NCBI GenBank assembly: GCA_025459125.1
Contig: JALORE010000095.1
Location: 1 to 35,681 of the forward strand
Reading direction: 5' to 3'
Length of the DNA: 35,681 bases
From: Planctomycetota bacterium
GTDB taxonomy: Bacteria > Planctomycetota > Phycisphaerae > Sedimentisphaerales > Anaerobacaceae
A model generated the notes under the pieces. That model worked only from the letters and a program-made list of their open reading frames with translations, made no database searches and had not been told where the DNA came from. The translations under genes and the position numbers were made by a program. Positions 33,701 to 35,681 of this stretch are shown one piece after another (the stretch's first letter is position 1; every line of letters starts with the position of its first letter).

Positions 33701-35680
33701 GGTGTTGTTGGCGTCCTGCACGTCCTCGAACACTTGGTTGAAGATGTCGGTGCGCACGATCAGGTGGTAATCGCCGGGAACCGTCGCGGGCAGGAGGATG
33801 TCCAGCGTCAGCGTGTACGTGCCGCCGGCCGCCACCGTGCCGGAGAAGGTACCCCGGCCCAGCGGTTTGTCGCCGATGTCCCAGGCCGCGTCGCTCGACA
33901 GGTACACGGAGTCGGACCAGGAGCCCGCCGCCGCCTCGGTGGCCGCCAGGTTCTCCACCGTCCACTCCACGTGGATCGGCTCGCCCGAGCGTCGCGGTCC
34001 CGGGAGCACGATATCGGTTACCTGCAGGTCCGACGGTGGCGGATTTTCGATCAGGATCGGCCCGGCCATCCGGGTGTTGTTCCGCTCGTTCTCGCCTTCG
34101 AACACCGCGGCGCGGTCGCTGCTGCCGCGCGCCGGGTCGGTAACCACGAACACGTACCACACGCCGAGCATGTCGGCCGGGGCGGTGAGCGTCGGGTTCT
34201 GGTCATAGAAGCTGTTGGCCGCCATCCCCCCCTCGTGGCTGAAGCCACCGATATAGCGGTCAGCCCGCGTGTCCAAAAGCTGGTCGCGCGACAGGTAGAT
34301 CTGGTCGGACCACGCGCCCTGCAGCGGTGCGGTGGCGCCCGCGGAGACGTTGCTCACGCGGTAGCTACAACTGAACGGGCGCCCGCGCGTCGCCCGCTCG
34401 GGGACGGTCAGATCGGTCACCTGCAGGTCCGGCGGCGTGGCCGCCACGATGGTGGCCGCCCGCGCGGTGGTGTTGTTGCCCTCGCCCTGGAATTCCTGCA
34501 CGTCGCCGGTCCCCGAGCCGCTCACCCCCGGCAGGCCGGGGGCCACGCTGCTGGCATAATAGCCACTGCGCCTCACCTCCAGGTCCGTTGCGCCAATGAA
34601 GTGGAACGGACCCTCGATCCCGTAGGGGATCGTCACCGTAAACGTGACGTTGTAGGCCTCACCGAGTTTCAGACGCCCGGAGTGCCGCACCTCGGCGTCG
34701 AGCATCTTCAGCGGGTCGCGCTCGTCGCGCAGCAGGTAGTCGGAGTTATCCAGCGACGGGTCGCGAGAGAGGTACAGCCGGTCCCACCAGCTCTGCTCGC
34801 GGGTCTCCCGGGTGCCGACGTTGGTGACCGTGTAGGTCACCGCGATGGTCTGCCCGGAGACAATCGTCGCCGGGAGTTGAATGGTGGTCACCTGCAGGTC
34901 CGGCTCGTGGTAGATCACCGGCAGCGTGCCCCGTCCCAGGTTGTTGGTCGGGTCTTCGTAGGCGTGCCGCGTGAAGAAGTCGATCGCGCCCCGGTTACTG
35001 CCGCGGTCGTAAGGCCACGCGTAGTCCAACGGATTTTCCGGATTGTGGGCGTTGGCAAAGACGTAAACGTAGTACTGTCCCTCGATCCCCTTGGGCAGCA
35101 CCGCCTCGAAGCTCGCCGTGTACTGCCCGCCCGCGGGCAGCGTGGTCAGGTTGCTGTGCTGCGCCGTGCCCAGGAAGGTGGCACGGCTCTGGATGAAGGT
35201 CGGGTCCTTGGAGAACCAGATCGCGTCGGTCCAGTACTGAGTCCCGCTCCACAGCGCCAGCCCGGATACATTCGTCACCGTGTAGCGGATGGTCGTGCGC
35301 TCGCCGGAATACGCCACCGCCGCCGGCGTCACTACGCTCACCTGGACGTCCGGCACGCTGCCGGTCACGGTGGTGGCGGCCGAGAGCTGGTTGTTGGTCA
35401 GGTCGGCGTCGCCCAGAGTCGACTGGACGATCACGTACAGGCCACGGGCCGCGGGGCTGAGCGTGAAGGTCTGGATGTTGGCGTACGTCTCGCCCGGCCG
35501 CAGGGCCTTGACGTTGGGGAAGTCGCCCAGCAGCCACTCGTGCGCGCCGGGCGCGTTGCGGACGGGCTGGTCCGACAAGTAGACCAGGTCCGACCACGCC
35601 TCGCGCGTCTCGCCTTTCTTGCTCTTGTTCTCCACCGTCCAAGACACGGTGAAGCTCTCCCCCGCGACGCCCACGAGCTG
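15578..35680 (-). CDS. Giant multidomain surface/secreted protein, N-terminus outside window
   Basis: Open to the right edge (5' partial). About 6,660 codons are in good frame before the frame breaks near 15,697; the last 40 codons down to 15,578 are out-of-frame text. Module order from the N-side: five CARDB modules (35,680-33,670); PPC-like and IPT-like modules; a unique region (33,080-30,900); an NHL-like propeller (30,770-30,030) and a Big_5-like module; nine putative-Ig/cadherin-like modules (29,330-26,740); an RHS/YD-like part; a second PPC-like module and a dockerin-like module. Then follow BIG2, ZU5-like, a hydrophobic hairpin, IPT, a YVTN-like propeller, an alpha/beta-hydrolase, a mostly uncharacterised region, three PKD modules, a matrixin-like protease and cadherin/PKD modules. 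This is the architecture of planctomycete giant extracellular proteins, presumed to work in adhesion, polymer capture or cell-surface structure. The export signal must lie outside the window. Confidence 0.88.
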   Translation of the reverse strand, partial: QLVGVAGESFTVSWTVENKSKKGETREAWSDLVYLSDQPVRNAPGAHEWLLGDFPNVKALRPGETYANIQTFTLSPAARGLYVIVQSTLGDADLTNNQLSAATTVTGSVPDVQVSVVTPAAVAYSGERTTIRYTVTNVSGLALWSGTQYWTDAIWFSKDPTFIQSRATFLGTAQHSNLTTLPAGGQYTASFEAVLPKGIEGQYYVYVFANAHNPENPLDYAWPYDRGSNRGAIDFFTRHAYEDPTNNLGRGTLPVIYHEPDLQVTTIQLPATIVSGQTIAVTYTVTNVGTRETREQSWWDRLYLSRDPSLDNSDYLLRDERDPLKMLDAEVRHSGRLKLGEAYNVTFTVTIPYGIEGPFHFIGATDLEVRRSGYYASSVAPGLPGVSGSGTGDVQEFQGEGNNTTARAATIVAATPPDLQVTDLTVPERATRGRPFSCSYRVSNVSAGATAPLQGAWSDQIYLSRDQLLDTRADRYIGGFSHEGGMAANSFYDQNPTLTAPADMLGVWYVFVVTDPARGSSDRAAVFEGENERNNTRMAGPILIENPPPSDLQVTDIVLPGPRRSGEPIHVEWTVENLAATEAAAGSWSDSVYLSSDAAWDIGDKPLGRGTFSGTVAAGGTYTLTLDILLPATVPGDYHLIVRTDIFNQVFEDVQDANNTTSSGGTFNVTVDELVLGAPVTLHLKPGQEKLYQITVPNDRTLRFTVDGQNANAANEIFVRYHAAPSSAAYDAGYEGPVAADVTAIVAGTQPGRYYVLVRGFSGPAAGGDVTVLAELLPLVITDVDTDTGGDSKHVTVRIEGAQFSDRAIIKLVRPGIAEFEPVTWDVVDSSLIIAAFDFTGAPHGLYDLKVINPSGDTAVVPYRFLVERAIEPEVTIGIGGARVIPAGDQATYSIALQNISNLDAPYTFFQVGVPELLLNQYVYGLPFLQFFTNVRGTPEGAAGTANADVPWASIESITNTTGQLDTSGYIFDLVADGFGGFSFNIVTYPGLRAMADRAFDDFRAQVSGNFPDLDYILEDGPDALGTWWDAVKEKVSEISPGLGAALDQLDFVGMYQENVAVPGECEIPFIPFRFHIYAAATTMTRAEFVAHQRQEALDLRDDILADTTAAASLVALVADADTWVDLYLAALEEAGILRPDGALPPIRTQQHIVSLMAVLSSGILFGPAGSEVRSTSDLVAFFDQVRAWYGHEEGTMAAVGYEERSCRHRQGEIPVPALPPFEDYDLGLSMPTHFEAFHIYVPWLGFDRRGAGLPADFQINGPVPVDGSEFQSLNFDELFEAQGGLDRLASITGPQTWDTAGWLPVLQDLPYAINFQNPSESSRYLNDIQVVTKLDADLDGRTFKLGDLKIGDITVHIPQGRSTFQGDFDFSQVRGFILRVSAGVDLYSNTATWVLQAIDPLTGEVLQDPTRGLLAPNDGQGHGEMFVGYTIQAKDDLVSGTEITAQARVLSDGLAPEDTITLTQVVDGAAPTSHVTATRLAAESNSFRVDWSVVDDSGSGVKHVTLYVATDGGDFKIWQRQVTEAAGSAVFEGEAGHTYEFLALATDIAGNREKPRFGVNATDDGSGVNLGALPTVTGTTPPNFGQAPEPVPEPSTNPLFTQWQNVPSQKPLTRPSEFDIVFRPFVAQAFATGIGQSHGHIGPMALVELADGSVLVSGGSNRGVIYKFGKDGGTAGTPWAQLDHPVFNLALDADGRLWATTGGGPLLQLDADSGAVVNSFGDGITMGLAVDPVTGVLYVGSNAGVQKFDPATGTFEQFSRDLNLRVGSLAFDQTGTLWAVTWPDRRQVVRFTARARVEVMLSFDTDIDSIAFGQNGSALDELLFVSHNSGAVSSTGAVSTASELTMVDLATLQRVAIARNGTRGDVVLTTRDGRILLSQSTQVDVIQPAVLPGVTAVNPPNQAVLPLPLPFVAVTFNQDMLVGDAALPGSVLNPGYYRLTGAVAGDMVVRSVVYDVPTRTAYLTFDGLLPDTYALTVRAGVASVLGPTAADDYQTTFTAVDDLTPYVDIHFDTARSDRNAGTISYDVTLRNKTDANLVLPVLLLLDPAAGYAGVPTSAGGQTADGKWLIDLSTNLPGSLLAPGATTTGRTVTIDNPGQQRIQFTPGVAAGAGENQAPVFSTEAPTAAAVGQLYQYDAHATDPDANAIVFHLFSGPEGMTVDMVTGLVQWTPTALDPARTLVVLQVFDSRGAVTLQRFVLNVTGGNHAPTLSGVAANLESPEGTKIEFRVLGADLDDDGLYFWADRLPAGAAFDPATQTFTWTPGYNAAGTYNDIRFVVSDGIVQTTTTLNLVVTEGRPPLVLLDPADATLREGDRLRFYLHATSADPANLAFSSPLLPYRATLHPTMGLFDWQPTFTQARVYEIPFTATDGVETVTVTVKFTVTNANAAPQFLPQQGWQVYEGQVLSLLGFALDPDNPNYMPPQRDAEGDLVTDGYPATVTFSVQDLPAGATFDADTTELRWQPTYNQAGTYYVTFIATDDGDGTGIPLTSTMIVPIEVVNLNQRPVFETLGDVTVPANSVRLVTIRATDPEGGAISFSATSESTGFPLPSFMTLTDNHDGTATLRIAPVNGQRGDYGVVISATDTGDGDSPALTTDTTFVVTVDSPNEAPQWRFVGDVVAVAGQSFTMTVRADDPDQEPLTFALAGLPAGATLTPGATYGTALLAWTPAAGDLGGYDVTFTVTDGGNGGAAAALSDTTTMRLVVKETNAAPVLGPVGNRSVAETQTLTLNLTATDADGDTLHFVMANLPRGASFDPATGVFTWTPALDQAGSYDASFTVSDGLAGSSETIRLAVTNTNQAPMWVQAIEQFAREGVQLDFTVVAGDRDGDQLVYSVVSGLPQGAVFVPRTGLFLWTPGYEQAGEYVVRFVVVDAGGLKDEMDVTLRVANVNRAPVLATGSHTVLLGRPSSFTLQGGDPDAGTVLTFRGLDLPAGASVDPNTGVFSWTPGPGQAGEYLVTFEASDGEATTQKVIVLRATATPAPPDVLIELTPSFPALPGQRVLVHAIAGSLGDIVTLTLTADGQLVELDADGRAYFTPTQPGKVDLVATATDVDGLVGTRHVQLKVRDPQDRLAPVVGFAETVARAMLTTPMALTGTVADTNLDYWRLEIAGSAAGPFTELARGETSVDGVLLAEFDPSQRANGFYTLRLTAADISGRVSQTTTLVEVNTAAKPAAHTRIETDLNVDLAGVTLSLRRLYNSLDQSLSGLLGAGWAMLNREVRLATDLPATGREGLGIYAAFRDGTRVYLTLPSGERAGFEFRPVAVIVGGRMLYRAAWTGTGAAGYTLQSADALLTRAGARYYEFGTGQAYNPASSVYADADYILTGPDGTRYLIDSTRGIFEEQRSGGKRLYYSDSGVVSNGGASVQFLRDAAGRLTSVTAPGGVTITYQYDVQGRLVAVRNLGAGTGSRYGYAAAAAGPALLTSAVATGGAGDAIVYPGDASAPQVRPIRADLGGVSQFTGQARAGTLTAGGLDLYTFSLRGTEIASTNAERVIMRVAVRAGADLSFVPTAPAIAGLTPLSVQITGGSVVALFALEQEGLYQLAVGAGIGGAYTLAVGVAGDVNASGRVDGVDSTLLAGGDSLYDIDGDAVVNDTDVQILIANYGFVRNGGPELLAQSQPLLTHVDLRTTLALNTLASDPDGDAVFFRIIGATHGTAALSADGMSLVFMPDAGYTGPATVQVVADDGFNSSPTGQVQINVSSAPLLSLDFQRRRLLLEAGATGTIVVLGQFADQADVVLPLDYVTAQILDPTIATISASGVVTAKQNGTTTLVVRRGNLQAATAIGVGLPGDSRGLVLHVFGIDAYPNAVTLAPGGQRQIVVSLGSTQEMFIQAAAAGTRYYVGDSSVVSVTADGLIQAAGEGTTTITVICGDAEETITVQVEPAAVGPVVVDAAGAIVQGPQGYQVSIGPGQLTEDATVSVVPIAESNLTVPVPPAFNYAGAFSLEVDGANLNGPVQIAAPVDPSIAAPGDQVWFLRQVQLPDENGVLHEYWASIDIGVVDAGGVARTTSPPFPGLSQRGNVLIARAAQPLGTIRLNAEFYKGLMWASIGALGVVAMFGASGGLLGASVGLGIAGAMLAMALLPMAYQAADIAVWRAYGRNAVGAVMTVNPPPGIGSTIVSLTAIVPEAPAPGVAPAITAAGAVVMPDGTVRTTIRGSDFFLPGDGQTLADTRVVFTMNDRRVIVPGTAYASAAGTQADSTIVLQVPATILLGMAKISVERPITSYGAGGGAATTDWMASQQVQVKNENGFAFIGKVVTTANDGPGVEVIDINRAKVPQGGTPGAGETEQVVARIPLPGAIPFDTVATTDLSAVYVATNKGIAVIDATTLQQFDVDATTPALDYIWVPDSNGVNALAIDPDANYLYAAGTDAVWVVDLHPGSANFHKVDLTASLTPLGTPNGYISDLAVDADGRKLYIAAPATRMFGGTNAWTRGGRDHGRIFVYNVDEADRPEAGAANTRKWRKQIGVLDGGLEPFRITATTEAKELAFTARMDINRGFHTIKVTNDDPLSYAATVGGVSLDLVDAMATYQLDIRTASGVVVTPDRQWAFVGDWYLSLVVGSSSSMWAVEYEETHEVGSKIGIIHKPFESSAELYTVTTPIPMAFLEDLALSSDGQKLYANYRNAGNLVVFDVAKFQQAAQAMKSGSGQSERFRRPVDHPQVEAITGININLEPINIAELDRGLSVQPNDPLTLITPQGTINVHGGTGVLEFKWEVDASMLGGAPYKSYFYLSGLGAGNGLWPEDPQRERTWPSTTSSWAGADSNPNRIYTTAPGLGWAPGRAYKIDEFGTITDDGVAPTNQTILRFTEAWRKYLTAGQVYYWGVKLDGGGGGAREATAFKAEAVSTGTPYNGVTILTHGFQLNPLDFFGNPSFQQPAAFLELARLISDAGGGGVVLSYDKNTGQWKDRTTGALGAAALKAGKPVVLVSDWNKESDISDAGFSEAAADAIFAALVKLNQDTSGKIFQSPLHFVGHSRGTVVNSEIIQRLGTYFPAVTNIHMTTLDPHDMEQKSLNVPLGGALTTVSNALYALAVAATATGNVAAAATLGAWANRLSSIVSTAEKLGIAISPIPYGDFKDPDVKVWSNIAFADNYYQTAALMNTGMTFTPNGRELQGADLNRLLNFVAGFRQDDIDTLHFGVGGPHSRVTTWYAGTVALDALEFNGEPIYRRVTDQGIAVEVMGIPAPNQTYTDKAWYSSDPQIITGDAALRHVYLQSITSWANDVWEGVANGWYFTAAGGGVAYRPASTVDREPVTNDNTEVVKHTGDPAVPSVFNGNFENGVLQSILHHKAILDGLLPGDAGRFPLSYELPGWSFHGGQGFSVGGFSIPSIGFSMDPIDVAGLFVVETNIGTLVKQLLVKAWEYAADKVIDRMKAAVSGKPKDPGDVTDADFQPGGSLHGKFTDKAAYQTWHDDNWADGTPNAERATAVDGLFDLLDSVYETSLKSVLGDLPLGGGATATTLRQWLEIGGSTPTSIDALKGYISKAIEDILFAKFFPGAQSDHALIMGAGAVLKDFVNGVVPDSLEDVVDDVINALVNFDSIRHNRMYIPADAEILSFDIFAPYIATAGTGVHITLEVDGTAVIDQDVIFGSMFFERRTFSVPVPAAARGKMATLTLKHIAMADTGLIASLINPFPVLPLPDDPAATISQLYLLDNIRFAGQIRQVKLETTSGLPYTAIKEGDTIQLRLQIRPMDDANPGQVKVDWGDGSAPTMIDLLSGLRTYTPSHVLEDSGDFQLAVEITGAHAEKTTTSYTVKNQNPVISGGTLSHASALAGTSEVELSGATFTDPGTKDTFTVTVDWGDGTAAETLTPVKQPDGSYTIPAARHVYADDAKTPADRDTYKVKLTVRDDEYNAATTLASLFDTRGEAVQEYTLVLLNASPTITTPGLPVTTVSVGQALNLLSVFGFSDPEWGNSETWTYRINWGDGSAPSNGSPVITQPGSQGVETQGTFGGIHTYGLPGLRTITIIVTDDDGGTGTASFTLNVNAPLSAAGGPMPGVVLPLTDSVLDSLLGSALLRWEAAGLTANDRLRLRAIQAEVVDLPGGQLGAFDGVSLKIDQDAAGYGWFIDPTPLEDAEFAPGSPGDTPARSHVDLLTVLIHELGHVLGLRDVSATARPVGVMSAALVIGQRRLPTAAADCQPVNAGDVVLTLDAGLATELNQTVSLINGGFSIADPANPAFGWQILGNVGIVAGQAEFREDPQLLTRLAQTFTMPAGVTALRFTILSSELGVGTSFPATFEVALLDTATQLSLVGTAAGLSETDALLNLQADGRVYYSDAVSAPGLPLSGETLALTEPLTFAVDLSQVAAGTEVRLYFDLLGADTRDSLVQVDHVFLVGATTEPPVASPDIANTSIDTPVVIPVLANDADPDGAIDPTTVAVTVEPEHGSLAIDPVTGAITYTPAAGFSGSDTFQYTVRDDQGNPSNAAVVEVAVHAVNHPPVAVDDLYETDEDVALIVGAPDGVLANDHDDDGDNLSARLVTDVAHGTLVLHDNGSFQYEPEANFHGVDSFTYVAHDGAADSLTVTVTITVNAVNDPPVAVVVAPGAGWVDVPLQFSAASSYDVDGSVVLHEWDWNGDGIFETSGPAAVVLHTWTAEYTGLVTLRVTDNGGLTDEATAEVRIQAAPDEGIAVHAGEDVTIAEGDVFAGAGTFVEHRDRHRGQRYRRFRERQSHGDGQQRGAHHGTHWSVRGR
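17250..17650 (-). other. Domain: matrixin-like metalloprotease
   Basis: HELGHVLGLRD (17,327-17,359) is a metzincin zinc motif with Asp as third ligand. VGVM (Met codon at 17,294-17,296) provides the Met-turn. The preceding LPGGQLG and GWFIDPTP segments are usual for the short matrixin-like modules of planctomycete giant proteins. Confidence 0.78.
20200..21115 (-). other. Domain: alpha/beta-hydrolase (lipase/esterase-like)
   Basis: An oxyanion-loop motif LTHGF (about 21,083-21,097) is followed by the nucleophile elbow FVGHSRG (GHSRG at 20,732-20,746). An acid candidate lies in LDPHD (20,642-20,656) and the catalytic His candidate in GPHSRV (20,222-20,239). Order and spacing fit an alpha/beta-hydrolase with a Ser-Asp-His triad. 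Confidence 0.75.
23385..23545 (-). other. Hydrophobic hairpin inside the giant protein
   Basis: About 50 residues rich in Gly, Ala, Leu, Met and Val (WASIGALGVVAMFGASGGLL, then VGLGIAGAMLAMALLPMAY). It could form two closely spaced membrane helices or a Gly-zipper hairpin, with extracellular-type modules on both sides. Confidence 0.6.
24859..24991 (-). other. Domain: dockerin-like calcium-binding pair
   Basis: GDVNASGRVDGVDSTLL and DIDGDAVVNDTDVQILIANYG form two DxDxDGxV(N/D)xxD calcium loops in tandem, the dockerin type I layout. Here it sits in the middle of the protein rather than at its C-terminus. Confidence 0.78.
25430..26160 (-). other. Domain block: RHS/YD-repeat-like segment
   Basis: The segment opens with RIETDLNVDLAGVTLSLRRLYNS and LGAGWAMLN, the usual start of RHS-family wall-associated proteins (DUF6531-like). 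It continues to YD-like text (RDAAGRLTSVTAPGGVTITY, YDVQGRLVAVRN). Only a few YD units are present and no RHS core PxxxxDPxGL box follows, so it is not a complete toxin cage. Confidence 0.72.
26740..29340 (-). other. Domain block: nine putative-Ig/cadherin-like modules
   Basis: Nine modules of roughly 90-110 aa, usually starting N-x-AP or RP and carrying DxDxD-type calcium positions, GLPAGAxFDPxTGxFxWTP and a final strand before the next N-AP. This matches He_PIG/cadherin-like repeats. DNA identity between modules looks low, so they are old rather than recent duplicates. Confidence 0.82.
33670..35680 (-). other. Domain block: five CARDB modules
   Basis: Five successive modules, mostly opening with the PDLQVT or PSDLQVT type of phrase, followed by YTVTNV/WTVEN, a W-D/S-x-YLS segment (SDLVYLS, TDAIWFS, WDRLYLS, SDQIYLS, SDSVYLS) and an ending NN(Q/T)-type strand. 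This is the typical CARDB immunoglobulin-like adhesion module. The first is cut by the window edge. Confidence 0.85.
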
Positions 35681-35681
35681 C

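Overview
The window is GC-rich bacterial DNA, most probably from a member of the Planctomycetota (inference). The main clues are an enormous secreted multidomain protein (CARDB, putative-Ig/cadherin-like, PKD, dockerin-like and matrixin-like modules) of a style common in that phylum, a divergent RNase HII-like protein, and many short palindromic repeats between genes. No rRNA, tRNA, CRISPR array or transposase gene was recognised.

Left part (1-13.7 kb): ordinary compact genes in short transcription units. A secreted heparinase II/III-type polysaccharide lyase (286-2310, +) is followed by a repeat-filled gap, a macrodomain protein (2622-3152, +) and a ferritin-like protein with its own good promoter (3263-3793, +). 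Convergent to these is a minus-strand unit: an RNase HII-like protein followed by two tandem paralogous AI-2E/PerM-family permeases (7558 down to 3693). Next come an ABM-fold monooxygenase and an iron-alcohol-dehydrogenase homologue (7925-9432, +), then a MutS2 without its Smr domain (9585-11819, -). Last is a two-gene unit of a DEDDy-type exonuclease and a ketopantoate reductase (13663 down to 12112, -).

Right part (13.8 kb to the right edge): one giant minus-strand gene fills 21.8 kb and runs off the window, so its N-terminus is not seen. At least about 7,280 codons are present. From N to C the product carries five CARDB modules, a PPC-like and an IPT-like module, a beta-propeller, nine putative-Ig/cadherin-like modules, an RHS/YD-like stretch, a dockerin-like module, BIG2 and ZU5-like modules, a hydrophobic hairpin, a second propeller, an alpha/beta-hydrolase with a visible Ser-Asp-His triad, PKD modules, a matrixin-like metalloprotease, more cadherin/PKD modules and a short hydrophobic Arg-flanked tail. 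The reading frame is broken by one base at about 15,697, where a PKD module also appears to be missing.

The strongest unexplained signal is a dispersed intergenic element. Three well-kept copies (7.7, 9.5 and 12.0 kb) fold on paper into a four-way cloverleaf with no unpaired bases at the junction, and the arms differ between copies in a pairing-preserving way. Two degenerate copies lie near 2.4-2.55 kb. The other points worth a second look are substituted catalytic or metal-binding residues in several otherwise recognisable enzymes: the Fe-ADH homologue, the RNase HII-like protein and the ferritin-like protein.
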